Origin: an uncultured Monoglobus sp.
GTDB taxonomy: Bacteria; Bacillota; Clostridia; Monoglobales; Monoglobaceae
Length of the DNA stretch: 45,751 bases
NCBI GenBank assembly: GCA_947624775.1
Contig: CANQLT010000009.1
Location: forward strand, 1-45,751
Direction of reading: 5' to 3'
Position numbers and translations under genes: made by a program. Each line of letters begins with the position of its first letter. Position 1 is the first letter of the stretch. The notes below the pieces were generated by a model that saw only the letters and a list, made by a program, of their open reading frames with translations, made no database searches and was not told where the DNA came from. Positions 18,178 to 26,981 of this stretch are shown piece after piece.

Positions 18178-18621
18178 ATGAAACTTCACGAATTATCTCC
18201 GGCCGAGGGCGCGAAGAAGAAGGCTTTCAGAGTCGGCAGAGGCCACGGAAGCGGCAACGGTAAGACTTCGAGCAAAGGTCAGAAGGGTCAGAAATCCCGC
18301 AGCGGCGGTCATGTTCGTCCCGGCTTTGAAGGCGGACAGATGCCCATCTACAGAAGACTGCCAAAGCGCGGCTTCACAAATATTTTTGCAAAGAAGTACA
18401 CTTCGATAAACATTGAAAAGCTCAACAAATTCGACGACGGCGCAGAGGTAACGCCCGAGCTTCTCAAAGAGAGCGGCGTTATCAGCAAGATCAACGACGG
18501 CGTGGTTATTTTAGGCCGCGGCGAGCTTGACAAAAAGCTGACCGTTAAGGCGTCGAGATTCAGCAAGAGCGCGGAAGAAAAAATTAACGCGGCAGGCGGA
18601 AAGGCTGAGGTGATTAAGTAA
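18178..18621 (+). CDS. rplO: 50S ribosomal protein L15
   Basis: A 147-residue L15 with the Gly-rich N-terminal extension [22 protein letters not shown] and [18 protein letters not shown]. The ATG at 18178 has GGAGGAGGT 7 nt before it; a GTG at 18169 falls inside that ribosome site and is rejected. The stop overlaps the secY start (TAATG). Confidence 0.98.
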   Translation: MKLHELSPAEGAKKKAFRVGRGHGSGNGKTSSKGQKGQKSRSGGHVRPGFEGGQMPIYRRLPKRGFTNIFAKKYTSINIEKLNKFDDGAEVTPELLKESGVISKINDGVVILGRGELDKKLTVKASRFSKSAEEKINAAGGKAEVIK

Positions 18622-19901
18622 TGTTTGAAACCATTCGTAATGCGTGGAAGATTACCGACCTCAGAAAGAAGCTTTTATACACCGTGGTAATGATAATAAT
18701 CTTCCGTCTTGGTTCATGTATACCGGTTCCGCTTCTGGACCCGGCGGCAATGAGAGAAATATTCACAGGCGACAACTCGATATTCGGATTTATTGATATT
18801 ATTTCCGGCGGCGCGTTCCAGAACGCGACAATATTTGCCATGAGCATCACGCCGTACATCAACTCGTCAATTATCATGCAGCTTCTGACTGTCGCTATCC
18901 CCGCTCTTGAGAGACTCTCAAAGCAGGGCGAGGACGGCAGAAAGAAGATCGCTCAGTTCACGAGATACGGCACGGTTGTTCTGGCTTTGATACAGGCCAT
19001 AGGTCTGTACTTCATGCTGGCAAGCTATCACGCGGTTGAGAATCCCGGATTCCTCACCGCCATCGTGGTAATCTTCACGTTCACCGCGGGAACCTCGTTC
19101 CTGATGTGGCTGGGCGAGCAGATAACCGAAAAGGGCGTCGGCAACGGCATATCGCTGATAATCTTCGCGGGTATCGTTTCAAGATTCCCCAGCATGGCGC
19201 AGTCTCTTTACGCTTATTCCAAGGGCGGCAGCCTCGGACTTATAGGCGTTATAGCGGTTATTATTCTGATAATCGTGGCGGTTGCGCTGGTTGTTGCCAT
19301 GAACGAGGCCGAAAGACGTATTCCCGTTCAGTACGCCAAGCGTATGGTTGGCAGAAAGATGTACGGCGGTCAGAGCACTCATATCCCCATCAAGGTCGCT
19401 TCGGCAGGCGTTATTCCCATCATTTTCGCGATGTCGATAATGTCATTCCCGGGCACGATAGCCGGATTCTTCGGCGTGCAGGCGGGCCAGAGCGGATTCT
19501 GGGGAACATTCCTGAAGATATTCTCATCGGATTCGATAGTATACGCTATACTTTATTTCCTGCTGATAATATTCTTCACGTATTTCTATACTGCGATCCA
19601 GTTCAATCCTATTGAAATGTCAAATAACATGAAGAGAAACGGCGGATTTATCCCGGGTATCAGACCCGGCCGTCCCACATCCGAGTATATCTCGAGAGTT
19701 CTTTCGAGAGTAACTCTGGTAGGCGCTATTTTCCTCGGATTAATCGCGATCCTGCCTATTATAATCAACCTCGGCGTGGGCATCAGCAATTTCGCCATCG
19801 GCGGCACATCGCTGCTGATCGTTGTGGGCGTTGCCCTTGAGACAGTCAAGAGCATCGAGTCGCAGATGCTGATGCGTCATTACAAAGGTTTCCTGGAATA
19901 A
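18621..19901 (+). CDS. secY: Protein translocase subunit SecY
   Basis: A 426-residue, ten-helix channel protein of the Sec translocon. The plug-region text GRLGS..IPVPLLDPAA is represented by IFRLGSCIPVPLLDP near residue 30; the TM2 motif ALSIT-like is MSITPYINSSIIMQLL; the cytoplasmic loop NPIEMSNNMKRNGGFIPGIRPGRPT is intact. Secreted proteins in this window (stalk protein, lipoproteins) would use it. Translation is coupled to rplO by a one-base overlap. Confidence 0.98.
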   Translation: MFETIRNAWKITDLRKKLLYTVVMIIIFRLGSCIPVPLLDPAAMREIFTGDNSIFGFIDIISGGAFQNATIFAMSITPYINSSIIMQLLTVAIPALERLSKQGEDGRKKIAQFTRYGTVVLALIQAIGLYFMLASYHAVENPGFLTAIVVIFTFTAGTSFLMWLGEQITEKGVGNGISLIIFAGIVSRFPSMAQSLYAYSKGGSLGLIGVIAVIILIIVAVALVVAMNEAERRIPVQYAKRMVGRKMYGGQSTHIPIKVASAGVIPIIFAMSIMSFPGTIAGFFGVQAGQSGFWGTFLKIFSSDSIVYAILYFLLIIFFTYFYTAIQFNPIEMSNNMKRNGGFIPGIRPGRPTSEYISRVLSRVTLVGAIFLGLIAILPIIINLGVGISNFAIGGTSLLIVVGVALETVKSIESQMLMRHYKGFLE

Positions 19902-19926
19902 GGACAACGAAAATTATTTTGCGTAT

Positions 19927-20015
19927 GAGCAGGTGCGGTCCGCAAAGCGTCGGGCGTATGCCTGCTCTTGCGTCATTGATAAGCCCCGATCAGGCGCATC
20001 CGCGCGCCTCGGGGC
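19927..20015 (+). promoter_or_regulatory. Two strong hairpins between secY and adk
   Basis: The 156-nt gap holds GAGCAGG / CCTGCTC (19927-19933, 19961-19967) and a 12-bp stem GCCCCG+AGGCGC / GCGCCT+CGGGGC with a 3-nt bulge (19983-20015). No T-run follows either stem, so they look like an mRNA-processing or regulatory structure rather than a terminator. No promoter was seen. Confidence 0.45.
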
Positions 20016-20057
20016 ATAGCGCGACTATTTAAGTTTTAGTTTAAGGAGGCACGGTTT

Positions 20058-20690
20058 ATGAGATTAATATTATTGGCGGCACCCGGCGCGGGCAAGGGCA
20101 CCCAGGCCGAAATGCTCAGCGAGCATTACGGAATTCCGAGTATTTCCACGGGAGCGATCCTGAGGAAAAACATAAGCGAGGGCACCGAGCTCGGCAAGAT
20201 AGCGGCGGAATATATAAACGACGGAAAGCTGATCCCCGACGACCTGATGATAAAGGTCATGGACGAGAGATTCAAGCAGGACGACTGCAAAAACGGTTTT
20301 ATCCTGGACGGTTTTCCCAGAACTATCGCGCAGGCCGAGGCGCTGAGCGCGTCGGATATTGTGATAGACAAGGTGCTGTCGCTTGAGGTAGACGACGAGA
20401 CTATCGTTGAAAGGCTCGGCGGACGTCTTGAGTGCAAGTCCTGCGGCGCCACGTACCACACCGAGCACAGAACCCCCAAAATCGAGGGAAAATGCGACAA
20501 GTGCGGCGGCGAGCTGGGAGTTCGCTCGGACGACAAGCCCGAGACGGTGCGCGAGAGACTCAAAACATATCATGCCCAGACGGAGCCTCTTATCGAATAC
20601 TACAGAGAAAAGGGTCTGCTTTGCGTGGCGAAGGGCAGAAGCGAGATCGCCGACACGAGCAAGGCCGTGCTTGAGGCATTGGAGGCGTAG
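20058..20690 (+). CDS. adk: Adenylate kinase, zinc-LID type
   Basis: A 210-residue enzyme that converts ATP + AMP to 2 ADP. The P-loop LLAAPGAGKGTQAEML, the GFILDGFPRTIAQA AMP-site motif and the long LID are present. The LID carries CKSCGATYH and CDKCGGEL, four cysteines that bind a structural zinc, typical of Gram-positive enzymes. GGAGG at its 3' end acts as the ribosome site for map. Confidence 0.97.
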   Translation: MRLILLAAPGAGKGTQAEMLSEHYGIPSISTGAILRKNISEGTELGKIAAEYINDGKLIPDDLMIKVMDERFKQDDCKNGFILDGFPRTIAQAEALSASDIVIDKVLSLEVDDETIVERLGGRLECKSCGATYHTEHRTPKIEGKCDKCGGELGVRSDDKPETVRERLKTYHAQTEPLIEYYREKGLLCVAKGRSEIADTSKAVLEALEA

Positions 20691-20692
20691 TT

Positions 20693-21463
20693 TTGGTTAA
20701 AATCAAATCAAAGTCCGAGATCGACAAAATGAGGGTCGCGGGACGCTATACATACGAGACCTTAAAGGCCGTCTGTGAGGCGGTCCGTCCGGGCGTCACC
20801 ACAAGGCAGCTCGACAAGGTCGCCGAGCATTATATCCATTCCAAGGGCTGCACGGGCTCGTTCAAGGGCTACGGCGGCTTTCCCGGAACGATCTGCGCCA
20901 GCGTCAACGACACGGTTATCCACGGCTTTCCCGATGATGTTCCGCTGAAAGAAGGCGACGTGGTGAGTGTGGACGTGGGCGCCTGCTTTGAGGGCTACCA
21001 CGGCGACGCCTGCCGCACGTTCATAGTCGGAGGCAGGTCTGATGAAAAGACCGAAAAACTGGTGCGCGTGACCCGCGAGAGCTTTTATAAGGCCCTGAAG
21101 TTCGCCAGAAGCGGATACAGAATATCGGATATTTCAAAGGCGGTCCAGGACCACGTGGAGGCAAACGGTTTCTCGGTGCTGAGGAACTACTGCGGTCACG
21201 GCGTGGGCTCCGACCTTCACGAGGATCCCGAGGTCCCCAACTATGTGACGCGCAGCCGCGGAATACGTCTGCGCCCCGGCATGGTAATAGCCATCGAGCC
21301 GATGGTTTGCGGAGGCAAAAAGGACATATACGTTGACGATAACGAATGGGCGGTCATTACCTGTGACGGCGAGAAATCGGCGCACTACGAGAACACCGTG
21401 CTGATAACGTCCGGCGATCCGGTGTTGCTCACTCTGCCCGACGGCTGTCTCGACATCGGATAA
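20693..21463 (+). CDS. map: Type I methionine aminopeptidase
   Basis: A 256-residue enzyme that removes the initiator Met from new proteins. The metal ligands appear in the expected order: VDVGACFEGYHGD (two Asp), the GHGVGSDLHEDP His, IAIEPMVC Glu and the C-terminal YENTVLIT Glu; the substrate His lies in DTVIHGFP. The start is TTG at 20693, 2 nt after the adk stop, with GGAGG 7 nt upstream inside adk; no ATG is available near the N-terminus. This coupling keeps it in the adk operon. Confidence 0.96.
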   Translation: MVKIKSKSEIDKMRVAGRYTYETLKAVCEAVRPGVTTRQLDKVAEHYIHSKGCTGSFKGYGGFPGTICASVNDTVIHGFPDDVPLKEGDVVSVDVGACFEGYHGDACRTFIVGGRSDEKTEKLVRVTRESFYKALKFARSGYRISDISKAVQDHVEANGFSVLRNYCGHGVGSDLHEDPEVPNYVTRSRGIRLRPGMVIAIEPMVCGGKKDIYVDDNEWAVITCDGEKSAHYENTVLITSGDPVLLTLPDGCLDIG

Positions 21464-21531
21464 CGCAAATAAGAATAAAAAAGCCAAAATTTGTATATGC
21501 TTAAATTACGCAAATAAATTATAGGTGTGTT

Positions 21532-21816
21532 ATGAACAAAAACTCAAGGCCGGCGCTTGACGTCGGCGACATAGTCGAGGCGGCCGCGGGACGCGGCAAG
21601 GGCAGAAAATTTCTGGTGGTCGAAAAAGTCGATCATGAGTACGTTCGCGTGTCGGACGGCGACACCAGAAAGCTCAGCCGCGCCAAGCTGAAAAAAAATC
21701 TGCATCTCAGAAAACTGACGCATGTTGACGACACGGATTTTTTGACCACGCCCGGCGGCACCGCCGATTCCGAGATACGAAAAATACTGGATAAATATAA
21801 CAACAAGGAGGTGTAG
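21532..21816 (+). CDS. KOW-domain RNA-binding protein
   Basis: A 94-residue basic protein. The N-terminal half is a KOW module ([26 protein letters not shown]) followed by [22 protein letters not shown], resembling ribosomal eL14/eL27 proteins. Genes like this sit between map and infA in many Clostridia. A ribosome- or RNA-linked role is likely from context, but its function is not established. The ribosome site is weak (AGGTGTG). Confidence 0.85.
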   Translation: MNKNSRPALDVGDIVEAAAGRGKGRKFLVVEKVDHEYVRVSDGDTRKLSRAKLKKNLHLRKLTHVDDTDFLTTPGGTADSEIRKILDKYNNKEV

Positions 21817-21820
21817 ATTA

Positions 21821-22039
21821 ATGTCAAAAGAGGATATGCTGGAGGTTGAAGGCAAGGTTGTGGACGCGCTGCCCAACGCGATGTTCAAGGTGGAGCTTGA
21901 GAACGGGCACCAGATACTGGCTCATATTTCGGGCAAGCTCAGAATGCACTTTATCAAGATACTGCCCGGCGACAAAGTGACGGTCGAGATATCGCCCTAT
22001 GACCTGACAAAAGGCAGAATAACCTGGAGAGCGAAATAA
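21821..22039 (+). CDS. infA: Translation initiation factor IF-1
   Basis: A 72-residue S1/OB-fold IF-1 of exact family length: [20 protein letters not shown], then [18 protein letters not shown] and a C-terminal [11 protein letters not shown]. It blocks the A site during initiation. AAGGAGGTG lies upstream. Normally rpmJ follows directly; here a CapA-like gene intervenes. Confidence 0.98.
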   Translation: MSKEDMLEVEGKVVDALPNAMFKVELENGHQILAHISGKLRMHFIKILPGDKVTVEISPYDLTKGRITWRAK

Positions 22040-22074
22040 TTAAGGCGCTCGCATAATTCGGGGGAGTTGATTTT

Positions 22075-23103
22075 ATGAGGAGATTTTTGGCTGCGGCGCT
22101 GTGCCTCGCGGCGTTTGCGCTCTGCTCTTGCGGAGCGGATGAGACGGAGCCGGTTTCGGCTCCCGAGACCACGGTCACGGTCAGCTGCGCGGGCGACTGC
22201 ACGCTTGCGTCGGACGCGAGCTTTTCGGGCGGCACGTTCGAGGAGGTGCTCGAGGCGGAGGACGACGATTATTCCTATTTTTTCAAAAATGTTAAAAGCA
22301 TTTTTGAGGAAGATGATCTGACGATTGTAAATTTTGAGGGCACTCTTTCCGAAAACGGAGAGAGGGCGGACAAGACCTACGCCTTCAGGGGCAAGCCCGA
22401 GTATACCGAGATCCTCACAAGCGGCAGCGTTGAGGGTGTGACGCTGGCGAACAACCACAGCAGCGACTACGGCGAAGTCTCGCTCAGGGACACGAAAGAG
22501 GCGCTGGACAGGGCCGGCATAAAGTATGCCAAGGACGGCGAGATCGCGAGGTTTAACATAAACGGCGCGAACGTGGCGGTCGCGGGCCTGTATCAGCTGG
22601 ACGAATCGGCAGACAAGCTTATTGATCCCGTGATGCGCGAGACCGAGGACGACGATCTGGTTATAGTCGAGGTGCATTGGGGCGAGGAAAAGGCCGAAAA
22701 ACCGAGCGAGGAGCAGATCGAGCTGGCTCACAAAGCGGTCGATCTGGGAGCCGATCTGGTGATCGGGCACCATCCGCACGTGCTCCAGGGTGTTGAAAAA
22801 TATCACGGCAAGTATATATGCTACAGCCTGGGCAATTTCTGTTTCGGCGGGAACCCCAATCCGAGCGACACCGACACGATGATATTCCGACAGACGTTCA
22901 GGTTCAGGGAGGGCATGGCGGCCAATACCGATGAGTATGAAATCATTCCCTGCTCGATAACCTCGTCGGGATCCGGCAACAACTATCAGCCCAAGGTCCT
23001 CGAGGGCGAGCAAAAGACGAGAGTCGAGAAAAAAATAATCGACAGGTCGGAGCAGGTTCGTCAAATCACCAAAACCGAAAATCTTGACTTAAAATTCAGA
23101 TAA
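22075..23103 (+). CDS. CapA/PgsA-like metallophosphatase-fold lipoprotein
   Basis: A 342-residue exported protein with a lipoprotein signal (MRRFLAAALCLAAFALCSC). The PGA_cap motifs are present in order: SCAGDCTLASD near residue 41, NFEGTLSENGE, LANNHSSDYG, VEVHWGEEKAEKPS and LVIGHHPHVLQGVEKY ending with YSLGNFCFGG, giving the Asp, Asn and His ligands of a two-metal centre. Relatives act in poly-gamma-glutamate capsule export or anchoring, but most family members are uncharacterised. GGGGGAG precedes the ATG. Its base and codon style match the neighbours. Its position inside the ribosomal block, 36 nt behind infA, is unusual, and a separate promoter restarts transcription after it. Confidence 0.85.
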   Translation: MRRFLAAALCLAAFALCSCGADETEPVSAPETTVTVSCAGDCTLASDASFSGGTFEEVLEAEDDDYSYFFKNVKSIFEEDDLTIVNFEGTLSENGERADKTYAFRGKPEYTEILTSGSVEGVTLANNHSSDYGEVSLRDTKEALDRAGIKYAKDGEIARFNINGANVAVAGLYQLDESADKLIDPVMRETEDDDLVIVEVHWGEEKAEKPSEEQIELAHKAVDLGADLVIGHHPHVLQGVEKYHGKYICYSLGNFCFGGNPNPSDTDTMIFRQTFRFREGMAANTDEYEIIPCSITSSGSGNNYQPKVLEGEQKTRVEKKIIDRSEQVRQITKTENLDLKFR

Positions 23104-23154
23104 AAAATATCAAAGTTTGTTGAAGATTTACATAGTCGGAATTAACGAAATTAC

Positions 23155-23183
23155 TTGACTTTGAAAAGAAATTATGGTAAAAT
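23155..23183 (+). promoter_or_regulatory. Promoter of the rpmJ-rpsM-rpsK-rpsD-rpoA-rplQ operon
   Basis: TTGACT (23155-23160), 17-bp spacer, TAAAAT (23178-23183). Predicted start near 23190, leaving about 60 nt before rpmJ. It lets the alpha-operon genes be expressed independently of the CapA insertion. Confidence 0.8.
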
Positions 23184-23236
23184 ATTACGGTTCGTTAGTA
23201 TGGGCAGTCATATTTTCGGACATAATACAAATTTAG

Positions 23237-23362
<126 letters not shown>

Positions 23363-23376
23363 GAGATAATCAAACC

Positions 23377-23464
23377 GCGGGAGCAGGGTCAGGCATCAAA
23401 ACCACTTTATTTTTTGCCGATGCCATATGCAAGCAGTATGGGTGAAATTCTGCTCCGCTTTTTC
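23377..23464 (+). promoter_or_regulatory. Candidate attenuator / leader hairpin upstream of rpsM
   Basis: An outer stem GCGGGAGCAG / CTGCTCCGC (23377-23386 and 23450-23458, one bulged G) encloses an inner stem GGCATC / GATGCC (23392-23397, 23419-23424) and a small CATA / TATG stem. The outer 3' arm is followed directly by TTTTTC, so the whole can act as an intrinsic terminator within the rpmJ-rpsM gap. The ribosome site GGAGGTGA lies just downstream. In E. coli S4 regulates this operon at this position. Confidence 0.55.
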
Positions 23465-23493
23465 ATTGAAAAATTTATGGAGGTGAAATAATT

Positions 23494-23859
23494 ATGGCAC
23501 GTATCGCAGGTGTGGATTTACCGAATGACAAAAGAGTTGAGGCAGGCCTCACATACATTTTCGGAATCGGTTTCTCCACTTCCAGAAAGATTTTGGCGGC
23601 AACAGGCGTTAATCCGGACACCAGAGTCCGTGATCTGACGGAGGAAGACGTTCAGAAGCTCAGAAACGAGATCGACAACTACAACGTTGAAGGTGATCTG
23701 AGACGAGACATCGCTCTTGACATCAAGCGCTTGATGGAGATCAACTGCTACAGGGGAATCCGTCACAGAAAGGGTCTCCCCGTTCGCGGACAGCGCAGCA
23801 AGACAAACGCCAGAACCCGCAAGGGTCCCAAGAGAACCATCGCGAACAAGAAGAAATAA
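23494..23859 (+). CDS. rpsM: 30S ribosomal protein S13
   Basis: A 121-residue S13. [42 protein letters not shown] and the basic C-terminus [11 protein letters not shown] are conserved. S13 bridges the 30S head to the 50S subunit and P-site tRNA. GGAGGTGA precedes the ATG. Confidence 0.98.
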   Translation: MARIAGVDLPNDKRVEAGLTYIFGIGFSTSRKILAATGVNPDTRVRDLTEEDVQKLRNEIDNYNVEGDLRRDIALDIKRLMEINCYRGIRHRKGLPVRGQRSKTNARTRKGPKRTIANKKK

Positions 23860-23940
23860 GCGATTGGTTTATTGATTTTGAATTTTCTTTTGATGATATG
23901 TCAAAAGATGCCGTATTTCTTATAGGAGGTGAAAGATACA

Positions 23941-24333
23941 ATGGCAAAAGCAGTAAAGAGAACCAGACGCCGCAGAGAGAAAAAGCATATCGAGCGCGGC
24001 GCTGCACATATCAAATCTACATTTAACAACACCATTGTTACAATTACAGACGTTGCCGGCAACGCGATCTCATGGGCAAGCGCGGGCGGACTGGGATTCA
24101 AGGGATCCAAGAAGAGCACACCCTTCGCGGCGCAGATGGCCGCTGAGACCGCGGCGAGAGCAGCGATGGAACATGGTTTAAAGACGGTCGAGGTATACGT
24201 TAAGGGTCCCGGCTCGGGACGCGAGGCCGCTATCAGAGCGCTTCAGGTCGCCGGCCTTGAGGTAAACATGATCAAGGACGTTACGCCCATTCCCCACAAC
24301 GGATGCAGACCGCCCAAGAGAAGACGCGTGTAG
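23941..24333 (+). CDS. rpsK: 30S ribosomal protein S11
   Basis: A 130-residue S11, with [22 protein letters not shown] and the C-terminal [17 protein letters not shown]. The ATG at 23941 has AGGAGGTGAAA upstream; an upstream in-frame GTG at 23929 overlaps that site and is rejected. Confidence 0.98.
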   Translation: MAKAVKRTRRRREKKHIERGAAHIKSTFNNTIVTITDVAGNAISWASAGGLGFKGSKKSTPFAAQMAAETAARAAMEHGLKTVEVYVKGPGSGREAAIRALQVAGLEVNMIKDVTPIPHNGCRPPKRRRV

Positions 24334-24382
24334 TTTGGCGCGTATCGCGATTTTTTAAATTAGATTTGAAGGAGGAAATAAA

Positions 24383-24976
24383 ATGGCTAAAAATATGCAG
24401 CCTGTTCTTAAAAGATGCCGCACTCTGGGCATAGAGCCTACCGTTATGGGTATTGACAAGAGCTCGAACAGAACGTTTGACCAGAGACGCAAAAAGCAGA
24501 GCGAATATGGCATGCAGCTTAACGAGAAACAGAAGGTCAGATTCATCTACGGCGTTCTCGAGAAGCAGTTCGCTAAATATTATGTAATGGCTACAAAGAT
24601 GAACGGCGTTACGGGCGAATGCCTGCTGAGCATCCTTGAGTCGAGACTTGACAACGTTATCTATCGCATGGGTCTTGCTAACACAAGACGCGAGGCGAGA
24701 CAGATAGTAAACCACGGCCACGTTACCGTGAACGGCAAGAGAGTTAACATCCCCTCATACCTGGTTAAGCCGGGCGAGGTCATCAGCCTGAAGGAAAAGA
24801 GCAGAACAGCCGACAGAATGAAGGACATCGTTGAGAGAAATTCCAACAGACTGGTTCCCAAGTGGATCGACATGAACAAAGACACATTGGAAGGTAAGAT
24901 CATTGCGCTTGCTGACAGAGAGGATATCGACTTCCCTGTAGAGGAGCACTTGATAGTCGAGTATTACAGCAAATAA
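24383..24976 (+). CDS. rpsD: 30S ribosomal protein S4
   Basis: A 197-residue S4. It holds the QRRKKQSEYGMQLNEKQK N-domain and an S4 RNA-binding domain (LESRLDNVIYRMGLANTRREARQ, VNHGHVTVNGKRVNIPSYLV). S4 nucleates 30S assembly and is a known operon repressor in both E. coli and Bacillus. AAGGAGG precedes the ATG. Confidence 0.98.
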   Translation: MAKNMQPVLKRCRTLGIEPTVMGIDKSSNRTFDQRRKKQSEYGMQLNEKQKVRFIYGVLEKQFAKYYVMATKMNGVTGECLLSILESRLDNVIYRMGLANTRREARQIVNHGHVTVNGKRVNIPSYLVKPGEVISLKEKSRTADRMKDIVERNSNRLVPKWIDMNKDTLEGKIIALADREDIDFPVEEHLIVEYYSK

Positions 24977-25017
24977 TAGGCTCAGCCTATAGTCCTAATT
25001 TTATAGGAGGGTGAACA

Positions 25018-25965
25018 ATGATTGAAATTGAAAAGCCGAGAATAGAATGTGTTGAGGCGTCGGATGACGACAGATACGCGAAGTTCGTCATCGAGCCCCT
25101 CGAGCGGGGCTACGGCACGACCCTCGGTAACTCCCTGAGAAGAATGCTCCTGTCATCGCTGCCCGGCGTGGCTTCCACATCGGTCAAGATCGACGGAGTG
25201 CTTCATGAGTTTTCCACGATACCCGGAGTAAAAGAGGACGTTACCGAGATCATACTGAACATAAAGAATCTGGTGATCAAGCTTCACTCTGACGGCCCCA
25301 AGACGATATATATCAATCAGGAGGGCGCCGGAGAGGTTTGCGCCCGCGACATAAAGCATGACGCGGACGTGGAGATCCTCAACGAGGATCTGCATATAGC
25401 GACGCTGGACGAGGACGCCAAGCTGTTTATGGAGATAACCATAGACAAGGGCCGCGGCTATATTTCGTCGGACCAGAACAAGGAGCTTATTCAGGGTCAG
25501 ATCGGCGTTATAGCGACAGACTCTATATTCACACCGGTTGAAAAAGTTAATTATTATACCGACACGACCCGCGTGGGCAACGTTACCGACTACGACAAAC
25601 TCACGATCGAGATTTGGACAAACGGAACCATAACCCCCGCCGAGGCGGTGTCACTCGCGGCGAAGATAATCAGCGAGCATTTAAGCCTGTTCATTGATTT
25701 GTCAGACAACGCGAAAAATGTTGAGATCATGATAGAGAAGGAAGAGGGACAGAAAGAGAAAGTCCTCGAGACAACGATCGAGGAGCTTGATCTGTCAGTC
25801 CGTTCCTACAACTGTCTGAAACGCGCGGGCATCAACACCGTTCAGGACCTGACGACCCGCAGCGAAAGCGACATGATGAAGGTAAGAAACCTGGGCAGAA
25901 AGTCGCTTGAGGAAGTTATGTCGAAGCTTCAGGCTATGGACCTAAGCCTCGCCAGCGACGATTAA
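25018..25965 (+). CDS. rpoA: DNA-directed RNA polymerase subunit alpha
   Basis: A 315-residue alpha subunit. The N-domain has [20 protein letters not shown] and the dimer segment [15 protein letters not shown]; the C-domain, which binds UP elements and activators, is [26 protein letters not shown]. Length and order are normal. ATAGGAGGGTG precedes the ATG. Confidence 0.98.
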   Translation: MIEIEKPRIECVEASDDDRYAKFVIEPLERGYGTTLGNSLRRMLLSSLPGVASTSVKIDGVLHEFSTIPGVKEDVTEIILNIKNLVIKLHSDGPKTIYINQEGAGEVCARDIKHDADVEILNEDLHIATLDEDAKLFMEITIDKGRGYISSDQNKELIQGQIGVIATDSIFTPVEKVNYYTDTTRVGNVTDYDKLTIEIWTNGTITPAEAVSLAAKIISEHLSLFIDLSDNAKNVEIMIEKEEGQKEKVLETTIEELDLSVRSYNCLKRAGINTVQDLTTRSESDMMKVRNLGRKSLEEVMSKLQAMDLSLASDD

Positions 25966-25997
25966 TAGTTTAAGAATTACAGGAAGAGGTGATTTAT

Positions 25998-26339
25998 ATG
26001 GCACAGCAGAGAAAGCTGGGCAGACCGACCGCTCACAGACGCGCTATGCTCAGAAATCTCACGACCTCGCTTCTGGAGAACGGCAAGATTGAGACCACCA
26101 CTACCAGAGCCAAAGAGGTTAAGAGAATGGCGGATAAAATGATAACACTCGGTAAAAAGAACACGCTTCACACCAAGAGACAGGCGCTCTCGTACATTAC
26201 AAAGAGAGAAGTCGTAACGAAGCTGTTCGACGAAATCGCTCCCAAGTATCAAAGCAGAAACGGCGGATACACAAGAATCATCAAGATCGGACCCCGCCGC
26301 GGCGACGCAGCCGAAGTTTCCGTTCTGGAGCTGGTTTAA
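25998..26339 (+). CDS. rplQ: 50S ribosomal protein L17
   Basis: A 113-residue L17: [17 protein letters not shown] at the start, then [21 protein letters not shown] and the C-terminal [19 protein letters not shown]. The ATG at 25998 follows AGAGGTGATTTAT. It is the last gene of the superoperon and a strong terminator follows. Confidence 0.98.
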   Translation: MAQQRKLGRPTAHRRAMLRNLTTSLLENGKIETTTTRAKEVKRMADKMITLGKKNTLHTKRQALSYITKREVVTKLFDEIAPKYQSRNGGYTRIIKIGPRRGDAAEVSVLELV

Positions 26340-26350
26340 TCAAAAAACAA

Positions 26351-26383
26351 AACCCCCGCGGCAATCCCGCGGGGGTTGTTTTT
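26351..26383. terminator. Bidirectional terminator after rplQ
   Basis: An 11-bp GC-rich stem AACCCCCGCGG / CCGCGGGGGTT with a 5-nt loop, then GTTTTTT; A-rich sequence on the left makes it work for the minus-strand toxin gene as well. Confidence 0.92.
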
Positions 26384-26637
26384 TAATATTTTTTATAAAT
26401 TTGACCGCGGTTTCCCGCGTCTATAACGCAAACAATATATTTGCCGTTATCAACAGTGAATATAATACGATAATCTCCGACGCGCAGTCTGAAATAACCT
26501 TCTCTGTCGGTTATCGCGGCAATGTCTCCGTTATCCGGAAGTTTATAAATTGCCCTGAGCAGCCGCTCTTGTTGATTACGCGGCTGTTTCATTATGAATT
26601 TCAAAGGTTTTTTCTCAATTACAACATGATATTTCAT
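26383..26637 (-). CDS. RelE/ParE-superfamily toxin
   Basis: An 84-residue toxin. It has the family pattern: KYHVVIEKKPLKFIMKQP at the N-terminus, a helical RLLRAIYKLPDNGD segment, then the beta core GYFRLRVGDYRIIFTVDNGKYIVCVIDAG with the YRI motif, and a C-terminal RGQIYKKY. Such proteins are ribosome-dependent mRNA interferases. Translation is coupled to the antitoxin by a 4-nt ATGA overlap. It is the second gene of the pair and ends at the shared terminator with rplQ. Confidence 0.85.
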   Translation of the reverse strand: MKYHVVIEKKPLKFIMKQPRNQQERLLRAIYKLPDNGDIAAITDREGYFRLRVGDYRIIFTVDNGKYIVCVIDAGNRGQIYKKY

Positions 26638-26855
26638 AAGGTGATGTCCAATTCCTTTGCCAAATCTTCAATCGAAACTGTCTCGTGTTTGTCGGGACTT
26701 TTGTCGCTTAAATATTCATCAACCAACTTGCGGCAATAAATGTCGTCTTCAATATCATCATCATAGGTAACGCCTTTGAGAAATGTTACAATATATGCCA
26801 GTTTATATTCGGGAAGATTATTTATCAAATCAATCGCGATTTCTCTGTTTGACAT
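26634..26855 (-). CDS. Antitoxin of the RelE-type module
   Basis: A 73-residue acidic protein, first gene of the pair. The N-terminal SNREIAIDLINNLPEYKLAYIVTFLKG helix pair resembles small antitoxins that accompany RelE toxins in Clostridia, and the DETVSIEDLAKELDI-like C-terminus (KHETVSIEDLAKELDITL) should wrap the toxin. The identification rests on size, gene order and overlap with the toxin more than on a strong domain. Ribosome site AAAGGGTGA is just upstream. Confidence 0.75.
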   Translation of the reverse strand: MSNREIAIDLINNLPEYKLAYIVTFLKGVTYDDDIEDDIYCRKLVDEYLSDKSPDKHETVSIEDLAKELDITL

Positions 26856-26889
26856 ACTATCACCCTTTCAATAATCCGATATTAATTTA

Positions 26890-26918
26890 ATTATATCACA
26901 AAACATTGTAATTTACAA
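26890..26918 (-). promoter_or_regulatory. Promoter of the RelE-type toxin-antitoxin module
   Basis: Minus-strand -35 TTGTAA (26913-26918), 17-bp spacer, -10 TATAAT (26890-26895) with TGTGA before it. Nearly the same promoter drives the other two toxin-antitoxin modules. Confidence 0.75.
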
Positions 26919-26955
26919 CTCTTTTTCGGTTTATAAAATACAAATATTGCATTTT
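26911..26955. repeat. 45-nt direct repeat, copy A
   Basis: It matches 28257-28301 at 44 of 45 positions. It spans the -35 box of the RelE-module promoter and the sequence upstream of it. Its far end also supplies the -35 of the plus-strand promoter at 26947. Confidence 0.9.
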
Positions 26956-26975
26956 TGTCAGTGTTATGCTAAAAT
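26947..26975 (+). promoter_or_regulatory. Promoter of the structured RNA unit
   Basis: TTGCAT (26947-26952), 17-bp spacer, TAAAAT (26970-26975). The predicted start, about 26982, coincides with the first base of the long hairpin. Confidence 0.6.
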
Positions 26976-26981
26976 AATCTT

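Noticed and set aside
22115-23064. Long antisense frames inside the CapA-like gene and in ribosomal genes
   Set aside because: They mirror GC-rich codon structure of the true genes, have no ribosome sites and encode low-complexity text.
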